This document shows, piece after piece, positions 54,401 to 61,127 of a DNA stretch of 64,000 bases. How positions within the stretch are numbered: position 1 is the first letter of the stretch; the number at the start of each line of letters is the position of its first letter. Below the pieces are notes generated by a model. That model saw nothing but the letters and a program-made list of their open reading frames with translations. It was not told the origin of the DNA and ran no database searches. Origin of the DNA: Schinkia azotoformans LMG 9581 (lineage in GTDB: Bacteria; Bacillota; Bacilli; Bacillales; Bacillaceae_J); the NCBI RefSeq assembly GCF_000307855.1, contig NZ_AJLR01000038.1:42312-106311 (forward strand). Reading direction: 5' to 3'. A program made the position numbers and the translations under genes.

Positions 54401-55149
54401 AAATTACCTTCGATTATCATATTTTTTAAAGTTATATCGGGAGCAGTTACTACAACATTACCCTTCACTGTTTCTAATCCAGCTGCCGGGCCGTAAGTAC
54501 CAGCAGTGTCATACACTTTTTCTGACACAGTCTGGCCGACGCCATTCAGGGCACGGCTTAAAATAACAACCGCCTCGGCTCTTGTTGTATTGTTTAACGG
54601 CTTAAAAGTACCATCGTTAAAGCCTTTCATAAGTCCTTGTGCCACAATACCACCGACAACGCCTTTGCTCCACTGTGGAATACTCCCCTTGTCCTTAAAT
54701 TGCTCGACACTATCTGCAGCGTTTTCTACTTTCAATAGACGTGACAGAATAGCCGCTACTTCTTGGCGATTGATATTGTTCTTCGGCTTAATTGTTCCGT
54801 CCTGGTATCCGCCAATATAACCCGCGGCCTTTGCTTTCAGCACTTCACTGTAATACCAATCTTTCGTCGAAACATCATTAAAACCAGTTTCACTAGACTC
54901 AGTGAATTCGAATGCACGATTCACTAACGCAATAAATTCAGCCCTAGAAATCGAGGCATCAGGTTTAAAACTACCATCCTTATAACCACCAATCAAACCC
55001 TTCTCTACCCACTCACTAATCTCCTCTTCAGCCCAGTGCCCCTTTATGTCTGACCCTGAAGAAAAAACGTTGGTTCCAAAAAATGATAAAATCATAGCTA
55101 GAACCATTACAACTGGTAAAAATCTTTGAAACCTTCTCCGATTTCCCAC
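51481..55149 (-). CDS. SLH S-layer-like protein with embedded PEBP-like domain, 1222 aa
   Basis: Signal peptide (to about residue 31), three SLH domains (about 33-210; GYKDGSFKPDASISRAEFIA, GYQDGTIKPKNNINRQEVAA, FNDGTFKPLNNTTRAEAVVI), a beta-helix-like region, a Gly/Ser linker near 440, and Ig-like domains. Residues about 620-770 resemble a phosphatidylethanolamine-binding (PEBP/YbhB) domain: DGGNVSLPVEW, LLTDLDTDHFVHWIVKDIP, then GYGGPQPNIKHEYLLEVFAL. In PEBPs the DPD-type loop and HxW motif form the ligand site. Further domains end the protein. The GTG start follows GGAGGAGAG. Shared 11-bp repeat promoter. Confidence 0.85.
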   Translation of the reverse strand: MGNRRRFQRFLPVVMVLAMILSFFGTNVFSSGSDIKGHWAEEEISEWVEKGLIGGYKDGSFKPDASISRAEFIALVNRAFEFTESSETGFNDVSTKDWYYSEVLKAKAAGYIGGYQDGTIKPKNNINRQEVAAILSRLLKVENAADSVEQFKDKGSIPQWSKGVVGGIVAQGLMKGFNDGTFKPLNNTTRAEAVVILSRALNGVGQTVSEKVYDTAGTYGPAAGLETVKGNVVVTAPDITLKNMIIEGNLTIAKEVGNGEVYLKGVTVKGKTYVNGGGENSIYFEDTVLLTVIVNKADGTVRIVATGSTTVQEVTLQSNAKVEQVGTEGVAFQAITLAETLPANSKVTLIGNFETVDIQATTVAVEIPRGSIQNLNVDKKAKDTTINLAKDAKIISLVLEAAVKVLGDGTIDKASGSKANESSYKNKPINMTRNTGGGGGGGSSSGNGGSTGSGDTTPPTIISLSPENGAKNVSLLRDWVITFDEDVTAVEEKFITIKPVDEDIVVTAASEDTENSEGKIDIPVLSDYVIVSGKVVTIKLWNYLMEHVYVDEDEYETFSSETEFEMMTESDDPYSSKVYVTIQKGAFKDKAGNEFAGINDKSTWSFSVSYDPLTPIEITTAFENEGNIDEKYSMDGGNVSLPVEWTKVEDAQSYIILLTDLDTDHFVHWIVKDIPKNINSIGEGVSRTDEMVGVELKNSYPPFYAPNDKGYGGPQPNIKHEYLLEVFALNVEKFDLAEDASPEDSLDAIGAAMHEGKVIGYGEISGTFGPEVDGTKSIISSTMSDTISIDTEFTFDVKVVDTKGKPIRGLVYSDEIGQYDFDFKLEEYVYLDVISVVESDETPGLYTVIATHGAEEEIEITGYVLGIPITSGNLSFKVIGNPPSVNKIVLTSKDNIIDIDGTDDLVIEFSKELSDESKHAILQYLTEQGIGIEAENKWDTWYSKQLWIKNTVESDAQFTIPKNLVYDGSGNSPAEDIVIKIPNKTLSLNGISISSFTDTNPTAGLISGIIEFTKAEDESIVTDYTIYISDRDTEGKWIKDLAKYNVKANNNPNYSVTIDNLDVSDATTIRIEVQPNSGEIYNWHKFSEITDNSIGGDEGEPDITAPKATSITVDETGLKILIVFDEPIVLHDSLSKDMFTVKVDKDEEFYIIPVIDYKETENQNELELTLEEPIKVGFDVNIGFNGEGSLSDTTTPPNFVETTLGLGYVTNNSNVGVLTDQN

Positions 55150-55187
55150 TGCTACTCTCCTCCTATTCTATTTGAACTACAAAATAG

Positions 55188-55232
55188 ATTATATAGAAGG
55201 CGTCTTACAAAATTCTTACAAAAGTCTTACAA
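55188..55232 (-). promoter_or_regulatory. Promoter with three 11-bp-spaced TTGTAAG repeats
   Basis: Same module as at 49547: plus-strand CTTACAA at 55204, 55215 and 55226, and ATTATA (a minus-strand TATAAT) ending ten bases before the first. The stretch after the -10, with GTAGTTCAAAT and then AGGAGG, is also shared with the other copy. Confidence 0.7.
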
Positions 55233-55272
55233 AACAGGTGAATTTAGGAATCTAAGTAATTTTTTTATACCA

Positions 55273-55314
55273 AGCCAGAGTTCCCCAGGTCAGAGTTCCC
55301 GACCCCGTGTCCCA
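55273..55314 (+). repeat. Dispersed repeat
   Basis: A partial left arm (CAGAGTTCCCC) followed by a full plus copy (GTCAGAGTTCCCGACCCC, GTGTCCCA), at the 3' end of the sigma-factor gene. Confidence 0.8.
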
Positions 55315-55316
55315 AT

Positions 55317-55889
55317 TTAACTCCTATGAATCTCCTGATAATTCTTCAGCATTTTCCTTAATGCTTCCCTTCTCCAACTTTTGATGTGGTTGGCTGGTAC
55401 CCCCTCTATTTTCGAAATTTCACGAAGCTTTTTATTTTCGATTATTGCATGATTCACCCACGCCAATTGTCTTTCTGATAGTCCATCGCAATATGACAAA
55501 ATGATCTCTCGTTCCAATGGCACTCCACTACCTGTATCCTCGATAAACTCTAGCACTTCATCACTTACAGCAGTATACCGCTGCTTAAATCGAGCCAGTT
55601 CCTTCATGTGTTGCAACATTCTCCCCCTTACCGTTTTCTGCGCAAAGGCTGGAAATGGTCCTTTTTCGGGGTCAAAGCGTTGATAAGCTTCCCAAAGCCC
55701 TATTAGCCCAATCTGATAAAATTCCTCTTGACCCTTGAAAACTTGTAATGAAAGAATCTGTTTTTTTACCATCGGTTCAAATTGAAGCAAGACTTCCTCT
55801 ATTGATTTGTTTTGATAAATCAAGACATTGTCCTTCTGAAAATGCGCACCTTCTAAGTATTCCGCGGTACCATTACTGTAATCGGACAA
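55317..55889 (-). CDS. Sigma-70 family RNA polymerase sigma factor, small
   Basis: A 190-residue sigma factor with region 2 (QEEFYQIGLIGLWEAYQRFD, then AFAQKTVRGRMLQHMKEL) and region 4 helix-turn-helix (KLREISKIEGVPANHIKSWR). Regions 1 and 3 are absent. Size and regions resemble B. subtilis SigO (YvrI) or other Group 3/4 factors; no anti-sigma gene is adjacent. The TTG start has only a weak ribosome binding site, so the real start may differ. It lies downstream of the 1222-aa SLH gene's promoter, on the same strand. Regulon unknown. Confidence 0.75.
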   Translation of the reverse strand: MSDYSNGTAEYLEGAHFQKDNVLIYQNKSIEEVLLQFEPMVKKQILSLQVFKGQEEFYQIGLIGLWEAYQRFDPEKGPFPAFAQKTVRGRMLQHMKELARFKQRYTAVSDEVLEFIEDTGSGVPLEREIILSYCDGLSERQLAWVNHAIIENKKLREISKIEGVPANHIKSWRREALRKMLKNYQEIHRS

Positions 55890-56025
55890 TAAAAGACTGT
55901 CATATCACCCTATTTAAAATTCGAAGCAAACTAGGGTGACCAAACTTTAAGTAAGAAACTATGAAACTTTAAATATCACTACTACAACAAAAGCCATATG
56001 TAACAATAAACATATTGTCAAGAAT

Positions 56026-56088
56026 GGTGGGGCAGGGTTTCCGACCCACTGGTCCACTTTCTGGGCCAGAGTTCCCGACCCCATGGTT
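56026..56088 (+). repeat. Dispersed repeat pair
   Basis: GGGGCAGGGTTTCCGACCCA, CTGGTCCA, then GGGCCAGAGTTCCCGACCCC, ATGGTTC, downstream of the PAS-GGDEF-EAL-PilZ gene. Confidence 0.75.
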
Positions 56089-56095
56089 CTTGCAT

Positions 56096-58267
56096 TCACT
56101 TCTGCAATTTTGGGCTAAAAAACTGCTGTTTGCTTGTCACTAAGAAGCTGCTAGTTGAGGAGACGGTCTTGTTCCGAATCAAGACTTGAAATTGATTAAG
56201 TAGACTGGTTAATGAATCCCGTAGTTTGTCTTTTATGGTAAATTTTAATCCATACTGTTGAAGGTTATCTACTTCATTCGTCCAAACTATCGATCCGCTA
56301 ACCTCAAGAGTTTGTTCCAAGATGTATGTTTTTAATTTTAAAATTAAATCGGGCCGTGGTGGTAATTTAATATTGGATGTGAACCGGACACCTCCAGGAC
56401 CTATATCTTCAATTAACACCTTCGTCATACCCAACTGTACTGCCTTTCCACCTAATGAAGTGATCGTCATTTCTGCTACTAACGGTCTTGGCAATTCAAT
56501 TCTGAAATATTCACGGCGATTTTCAAAAGAAGAATCTTCCGTTAAAACTCCAGTGTGTGGCAAACACTTGCCTATTTTAAGTATTCTTTCAAATTCTTCA
56601 CTTGCGATGGGTTTGCTGAATAAATATCCTTGCATTTCATTGCAATGGATTTTGCGTAAATAGGCATATTGTTCGCTAGTCTCTACTCCTTCTGCGACAA
56701 CATCTATCTTTAATTTTTCAGACAGCTTAATGATTGCTGTAGCAATTTCGGTATTCTCGATATCAATTGGAATTTGTTGAATAAATGATCTATCAATTTT
56801 GACTGTGCTCGGTTTAAGCGTTTTCAAATAACTTAAGGAGGAATAGCCGGTTCCAAAATCGTCAATGGCAATACTGATGCCCATTTCACGTAATTGTTCC
56901 AATTTGAGTGCAATATTTGCTTCATTTTCCATAACAACGGTCTCGGTAATCTCAATTTCAAGCCATTTCGGCTCAAGTCCAGTTGCTGCTAGAATGTTTT
57001 CAACTGTATCGACGATGTTGACCTGTAAAAATTGCAGCGCTGAAAAGTTCACGGAAATTTTAATCGAGTCATACCCTTGATCCTGCCATTTTTTATTTTG
57101 AGCGCAGGCCATGTATAACAACTGCTCGCCAAGCGTATTAATTAATCCTGATTCCTCAGCTAATGTGATAAATTCCTCAGGGGATACAATTCCCCATTCA
57201 GGATGTTTCCAGCGAGCCAAGGCTTCTGCCCCCACTATTTTATTAGACTTGCTGTCGATCCTAGGTTGGTATAGTAAAAAAATATTCTTTTCTTGTACAG
57301 CTTTTCTAAGATCATTTTGCAGAGTGAATTTTTTATACATACTGATATTCATAGTAGGCGAAAAAATTTGATATTTATTTTTTCCTTCATCCTTCGCCCG
57401 GTACATCGCGAGATCCGCATTTTTTACTAAGTCTTGGATGTTGTTGCTCCCATAAGGATATAAACTGATACCAATGCTGGTTGTAATAAACAGTTCATAA
57501 TTTTCTACCCTGAATGGCAACTCAAAAAGCTTTAAAATTTGTTGAGCAACGTCATGAATCTCATCCAATTCTTTAAGGTTTGATAAAATAACAGTAAATT
57601 CGTCTCCCCCTAACCGTGAAACAAAATCTGTTACCCTTCTAATATTACTCAAGCGAAACGCGACTTCTTTCAAAAGCTTGTCACCAATATTGTGCCCCAA
57701 CGTATCATTCAAAAATTTAAACCCATCCAGATCTAGAAACATTAAGGCCAACACGGATTGGCTATGTTTTGCCTCTTCAAATTTGCGCTTCAGTTCTTCT
57801 TCAAAAAGCCTTCTATTTGGAAGCCCGGTTAAGTAATCGAAATAAGCCATATGCTCCGCTTTTTCTTCTTGGTTCCTAAGCTCATCTTCTATGTTTTTGT
57901 AATTGGTTATGTCATTAATAACGACAAGATAACCTTTTACATTTCGATTGCCGTCATACCATGGCAACGGGCTAATCATAGCATCGATTAATGTGCCATC
58001 TTTCCTTAGCCTTTTTGCTTCTGTACTAGGCATTGAATGCCCTGCCATGATACCAGCAAACATTTTTTTGAATTTCTCTGCTTCAAAGTCAGGAATAATG
58101 GGAAAAGCCTGACCTAAAACTTCTTCTTCTTTCCAACCAAACATTTTTTCAGACGTTTTGTTCCAGTATTTAACGGTCATGTTTGAATCAAGTGCAATCA
58201 GTGCTAATGGCGACATTTGAAATGCAGTAAGTAAATTCTGAACTGTTTCTTTAGAATCCCACAACAT
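56096..58267 (-). CDS. PAS-GGDEF-EAL-PilZ c-di-GMP regulator
   Basis: A 723-residue cytoplasmic protein combining all c-di-GMP functions. PAS domain (residues 10-125), GGDEF (about 140-300, canonical GGDEF at 220-224 with an RVTD I-site at 211-214), EAL (about 310-560, intact EAL at 348-350 and IDDFGTGYSSLSYL), and a C-terminal PilZ (about 585-700; RREYFRIELPRP and EDIGPGGVRF). Both enzyme halves look competent, so net direction is not predictable. GGAGG precedes the ATG. A c-di-GMP-I riboswitch and terminator lie upstream of the gene, giving likely feedback by the product. Confidence 0.93.
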   Translation of the reverse strand: MLWDSKETVQNLLTAFQMSPLALIALDSNMTVKYWNKTSEKMFGWKEEEVLGQAFPIIPDFEAEKFKKMFAGIMAGHSMPSTEAKRLRKDGTLIDAMISPLPWYDGNRNVKGYLVVINDITNYKNIEDELRNQEEKAEHMAYFDYLTGLPNRRLFEEELKRKFEEAKHSQSVLALMFLDLDGFKFLNDTLGHNIGDKLLKEVAFRLSNIRRVTDFVSRLGGDEFTVILSNLKELDEIHDVAQQILKLFELPFRVENYELFITTSIGISLYPYGSNNIQDLVKNADLAMYRAKDEGKNKYQIFSPTMNISMYKKFTLQNDLRKAVQEKNIFLLYQPRIDSKSNKIVGAEALARWKHPEWGIVSPEEFITLAEESGLINTLGEQLLYMACAQNKKWQDQGYDSIKISVNFSALQFLQVNIVDTVENILAATGLEPKWLEIEITETVVMENEANIALKLEQLREMGISIAIDDFGTGYSSLSYLKTLKPSTVKIDRSFIQQIPIDIENTEIATAIIKLSEKLKIDVVAEGVETSEQYAYLRKIHCNEMQGYLFSKPIASEEFERILKIGKCLPHTGVLTEDSSFENRREYFRIELPRPLVAEMTITSLGGKAVQLGMTKVLIEDIGPGGVRFTSNIKLPPRPDLILKLKTYILEQTLEVSGSIVWTNEVDNLQQYGLKFTIKDKLRDSLTSLLNQFQVLIRNKTVSSTSSFLVTSKQQFFSPKLQK

Positions 58268-58319
58268 TTTGCCCTACCTCCAAATTGTAATACCTATCTC
58301 CTTTTTCATTTAAAAAAAA

Positions 58320-58362
58320 TAAAAAAGACTTGCTTCCGTAATAAAAGGAACAAGTCTTTTAC
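58320..58362 (-). terminator. Riboswitch expression-platform terminator
   Basis: On the minus strand AAAAGACTTG pairs with CAAGTCTTTT across an 18-base loop, followed by a T run. The loop contains ATTACGG, which is complementary to CCGTAAT at the 3' end of the aptamer, so an antiterminator is possible. Confidence 0.8.
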
Positions 58363-58367
58363 TTCAA

Positions 58368-58455
58368 AATTACGGTAACTGGCTGACATTCCATACATAA
58401 CGGATTAGTCCCTATAGCTTTGCGTCACTACATTTCTGTAGTTTTGCCTTTTTCA
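58368..58455 (-). promoter_or_regulatory. c-di-GMP-I (GEMM) riboswitch, gene 56096-58267
   Basis: Minus-strand sequence shows the GEMM core: AAGGCAAAACTAC, a GAAA tetraloop, GTGACGCAAAGC, TATAGGGACTAA, then GTCAGCCAGTTACCG. It lies about 105 bases upstream of the PAS-GGDEF-EAL-PilZ start, with a terminator between. Confidence 0.88.
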
Positions 58456-58617
58456 ATTTTTTATCACTTAATCTATTTTTAATTTTACACCAAATAGGAC
58501 TATTGTACAGTGAAAATGCGAATATTTGTAAAAAATCTAAACTTTTTTGCTGGAATATGATGAAAAAGCAGGATAATACGCGGATAAGTCTATATTAAAA
58601 AAGTACTAGATTGAGTT

Positions 58618-58646
58618 TGGGCCAGAATTCCCGACCCCATGGTTCA
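58618..58646 (+). repeat. Dispersed palindromic repeat (last copy in window)
   Basis: GGGCCAGAATTCCCGACCCC followed by ATGGTTCA. No further copies occur to 64000. Confidence 0.75.
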
Positions 58647-58756
58647 AAAATGAACTAAAAAAATCTTAGAATTTGAACAAAATGTGACCGATAGGGTGTG
58701 GAAAAATGTAATTTTTTAAATGATAATAGAATCAAACCTATTAAGGAGCTGATTGA

Positions 58757-59026
58757 ATGCTAAGAAGAAAACTGTTTCGAAATTTATTTGGTAAAACTTT
58801 AAGACAAAAACGTTATGAAGGCAGTAAGAAAAAGTTAACATTATCAGAATTTGTTTCAAAAACAGATCTTGACGACAGCTATATAGGAAAGATTGAACGA
58901 GGTGAAAAATTACCGGATGCTCTAACTCTGTATAAAATATTTGTCGGTCGTGGCATTAGCATTGATCAGCTTTTTAACGATATGAAACCGCAATTCGAAA
59001 TGCTAGTAAAGCTAGAAAAAAGGTGA
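58757..59026 (+). CDS. XRE-family helix-turn-helix protein, small
   Basis: An 89-residue DNA-binding protein. The HTH lies at KKLTLSEFVSKTDLDDSYIG then KIERGEKLPDALTLYKIF, a classic XRE fold with a basic N-terminus. AAGGAGCTG precedes the ATG. No oligomerisation domain beyond a short C-terminal helix (FEMLVKLEKR). It lies beside a comK-like gene and c-di-GMP genes, so a role in a development switch is possible, but this is only context. Confidence 0.82.
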   Translation: MLRRKLFRNLFGKTLRQKRYEGSKKKLTLSEFVSKTDLDDSYIGKIERGEKLPDALTLYKIFVGRGISIDQLFNDMKPQFEMLVKLEKR

Positions 59027-59068
59027 AATTCCCTAAATAAATATTGCATGTACTTATTTTTCAATGAT

Positions 59069-59097
59069 TTGCAAACGTTTTCATAAGTGGATATTAT
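59069..59097 (+). promoter_or_regulatory. Promoter with overlapping CcpA cre site, comK-like gene
   Basis: TTGCAA and TATTAT are spaced by 17 bases. TTGCAAACGTTTTCA (59069-59083) matches the cre consensus WTGNAARCGNWWWCA at every position and covers the -35, so CcpA binding should repress. Gene start follows 79 bases later. Confidence 0.75.
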
Positions 59098-59175
59098 TTC
59101 TATTAGAAAAGAAAATGTCGATTGTTTAAGTTGTTAAACTATCATCAAAATATTCTAAAATAGGAGAGTGTCATT

Positions 59176-59640
59176 ATGAAACAAATCATCAATCATTATG
59201 AGGTAAATCAAAATACGATGGCTTTATTATCGGTTGCTCATACGGAATACTCCACACTTGTACTTGAAGAAAACCAACAATTCTATGTTCGAAAAACACC
59301 TATTCAAATTGTCAAGGATGCCTGTCTAGAAGGCGGTTCTACCTATGATGGAAGACGTAGAGCTGTAAGTTATAGGACCGGTTCACAGCAAAAGGTTCCC
59401 ATTCCAATTAATCCAAAAGACGAAATTTTTGCATTTCCAACCCACTCACCTAAATCGTTTGAATGTAACTGGATTTTCTATCATCATGTCAAATACATAT
59501 CAACATATAAATCTCCCGACCAACTAAGCGTTCAATCAGTGATCACATTTAAAAATGGACAACGCATCTCTTTACAAGAATCCCAATATATATTAGAAAA
59601 ACAAATGCAGCGAACAGCCATGTGCATTATCGGGTTTTAA
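59176..59640 (+). CDS. comK: ComK-family competence transcription factor, short form
   Basis: A 154-residue protein of the ComK family, the regulator of competence genes that binds AT-rich minor-groove boxes. Matching segments include FYVRKTPIQIVKDACLEGGS, YDGRRRAVSYRTG, and PTHSPKSFECNWIFYHHVKY, aligned with the B. subtilis FLFPT...CGWISHVHVKEF region. B. subtilis ComK is 192 residues; the tail with the FMLYPK MecA-binding motif is missing, as the protein ends at RTAMCIIGF. It resembles the short ComK2-like paralogues. It may thus escape MecA/ClpCP degradation. GGAGAGTG precedes the ATG; a cre site covers the promoter. Confidence 0.85.
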   Translation: MKQIINHYEVNQNTMALLSVAHTEYSTLVLEENQQFYVRKTPIQIVKDACLEGGSTYDGRRRAVSYRTGSQQKVPIPINPKDEIFAFPTHSPKSFECNWIFYHHVKYISTYKSPDQLSVQSVITFKNGQRISLQESQYILEKQMQRTAMCIIGF

Positions 59641-59648
59641 TTATCCCA

Positions 59649-59713
59649 GGAACATAGGGACGGTTCTTGTATTCCATTATTAAATTGGAACACAAGAACT
59701 GTCCCGGCATTCC
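59649..59713. repeat. Inverted pair of GGAACA-type repeats
   Basis: GGAACATAGGGACGGTTCTT, GTATTCC and, inverted, GGAACACAAGAACTGTCCCG, GCATTCC form a long imperfect hairpin between convergent genes and could act as a bidirectional terminator. It is a different family from the GGGACA repeats. Confidence 0.75.
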
Positions 59714-59714
59714 A

Positions 59715-59879
59715 TTAAAATCTTGATAATAAACTCTTAGCTTTATGCCCATGGTATATTGCTTTAGATCTGAACTTAGATTTAAGTTCTTCACATAAGG
59801 CGTCATTTGACAGTACTTCATTGTACCCTTGTAAATAACGGTGTAAATAATAACCGACCTTCATAAAAATTTTCAACAC
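59715..59879 (-). CDS. Small cationic protein under a c-di-GMP riboswitch
   Basis: A 54-residue, basic protein starting VLKIFMKVGYYLHRYLQGYN and ending HGHKAKSLLSRF. There is no signal peptide; an amphipathic N-terminal helix is likely. The GTG start is seven bases after AAGGGGAGG; upstream in-frame codons and an out-of-frame ATG are less likely. That ribosome binding site lies in the loop of a GGATT/AATCC hairpin. A c-di-GMP-I riboswitch ends about 50 bases upstream, so translation is probably set by c-di-GMP. I do not recognise the family. Confidence 0.65.
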   Translation of the reverse strand: MLKIFMKVGYYLHRYLQGYNEVLSNDALCEELKSKFRSKAIYHGHKAKSLLSRF

Positions 59880-59932
59880 ATGGATTCCTCCCCTTAATCC
59901 ACACAAATCGACGGAATAAAACTTGTTGTATT

Positions 59933-60013
59933 CGGAAACTGGCTGACATAGTTGTAAAACAACGTTAGTCCCTATAGCTTTGCGCCACCATTTTTCAATG
60001 GCTTTGCCATTTC
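59933..60013 (-). promoter_or_regulatory. c-di-GMP-I (GEMM) riboswitch, small ORF
   Basis: Minus-strand core: ATGGCAAAGCC, GAAA loop, GGTGGCGCAAAGC, TATAGGGACTAA, then TGTCAGCCAGTTTCCG. It is very like the riboswitch at 58368. No terminator follows; the downstream hairpin encloses the ribosome binding site, suggesting translational control. Confidence 0.85.
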
Positions 60014-60199
60014 GTATAATCTACGTGTTATACAGAAACAATACAATATTTATAGCACCCTTGATAAGAGGCTGCGGACCTATATTGGAGGGAAGCGAAG
60101 TTTCTCTTGGATCTGTCAATACTGTGCTTTTATCCAAAAAACAAGTGGTAATTCCAACCAATATGATATATAATTTATTCTAAATTAAATATCATACCG

Positions 60200-60292
60200 A
60201 AAGTTAAATGGCAAACCTATTGAAAAATAGGGACGCAAAGCCACGGGCCTAACGTTATTACAACTATGGTAGCCGGGTTACCAAAGAGATGG
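60200..60292 (+). promoter_or_regulatory. c-di-GMP-I (GEMM) riboswitch, EAL gene
   Basis: Plus-strand core: ATGGCAAACCTATT, GAAA, AATAGGGACGCAAAGCC, ACGGGCCTAA, then GGTAGCCGGGTTACC. This is the closest match to the consensus of the three. It faces away from the neighbouring riboswitch and lies upstream of the EAL protein gene. Confidence 0.95.
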
Positions 60293-60308
60293 TTATGTAA
60301 AAACTTTT

Positions 60309-60338
60309 CTAATCCACCTTTTTGGTGGATTTTTATTT
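60309..60338 (+). terminator. Riboswitch expression-platform terminator
   Basis: AATCCACC and GGTGGATT pair around TTTTT, followed by TTTATTTTG, 17 bases after the aptamer and about 25 bases before the EAL gene start. Confidence 0.85.
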
Positions 60339-60364
60339 TGCCATTGAAAGGAGGATAGAGATTT

Positions 60365-61084
60365 TTGAAGACTAAAAGTTTATTAAATAATTTAATTGAT
60401 CAAAATCAATTTGAACATTACTTTCAACCCATATATAACCTGAATGATAATTCATCAATTGGTGGTGAATTCCTGTTAAGAACAAATATGGGCTCTCCTG
60501 ATTTTATATTTAGTGAGGCAAAAAAAACAAATAGGCTCTATGATCTAGACACCAAGTCTATCCATAAAGCCCTAACGAGTTCCCATTTCATAAATAGAAG
60601 GTTTATGAAAAAAGAATTAAAGTTATTTATAAACGTCTTCCCATCGACTCTTATAAATAAAACTTTTCCTGCATTTCTAAATGATATTTTTACAAAATTC
60701 AAGGAGTCCTGTCAACACATAATCTTTGAGATTAATGAAACTGATACTTTCGACTTAAATTTATTGTTTGAAAGGGTAAAATTGTTAAAAGAGTATGGAT
60801 TTTCAATTGCCCTTGACGATGTTGGTAAAGGCTGGCCTTCCATGCAATCAATAATTGAATTTGAACCAAATTATATAAAACTAGATCGATATTTTTCTAA
60901 AAACCTTGAGAAATCTGTAAATAAGCAAGACATGATTAAATCTGTACTTTCGTACTGTGACAATACAAATGTAAATTTAGTACTGGAAGGAATAGAGAAT
61001 GAAGAAAGTCTAAATACTGCACGAGATATAGGTGTACGTATGGCTCAAGGATACTATCTAGGTATGCCTGAAAAGATTAATTAA
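60365..61084 (+). CDS. EAL-domain c-di-GMP phosphodiesterase, stand-alone
   Basis: A 239-residue protein consisting of one EAL domain. The signature EAL is EFL (GGEFLLR, near residue 35), but the catalytic glutamate remains. The other metal and lysine positions are present (NVFPS, IFEINETD, ALDDVGKG, IKLDR, LEGIENEE), so hydrolysis is possible. Preceded by GAAAGGAGG and a TTG start. Governed by a c-di-GMP-I riboswitch with a terminator, so the enzyme that degrades c-di-GMP is itself under c-di-GMP sensing. No GGDEF or sensory domain. Confidence 0.85.
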   Translation: MKTKSLLNNLIDQNQFEHYFQPIYNLNDNSSIGGEFLLRTNMGSPDFIFSEAKKTNRLYDLDTKSIHKALTSSHFINRRFMKKELKLFINVFPSTLINKTFPAFLNDIFTKFKESCQHIIFEINETDTFDLNLLFERVKLLKEYGFSIALDDVGKGWPSMQSIIEFEPNYIKLDRYFSKNLEKSVNKQDMIKSVLSYCDNTNVNLVLEGIENEESLNTARDIGVRMAQGYYLGMPEKIN

Positions 61085-61087
61085 GAA

Positions 61088-61127
61088 GTAATGAGCCCCA
61101 ACTTAAATAACTGAGAAGGGGCTTTTT
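61088..61127 (+). terminator. Rho-independent terminator after EAL gene
   Basis: AGCCCC pairs with GGGGCT across a 20-base loop that itself holds ACTT/GAGA sequence, followed by TTTTTC. Confidence 0.7.

Noticed and set aside
636..58646. The dispersed repeats as CRISPR arrays
   Set aside because: Copies are scattered singly or in pairs, in both orientations, without regular spacers or cas genes.
60053..60180. Plus-strand peptide (RGCGPILEGSEVSLGSVNTV...) between two riboswitches
   Set aside because: It looks protein-like but has no start with a ribosome binding site, and it overlaps the likely promoter region of both riboswitches.
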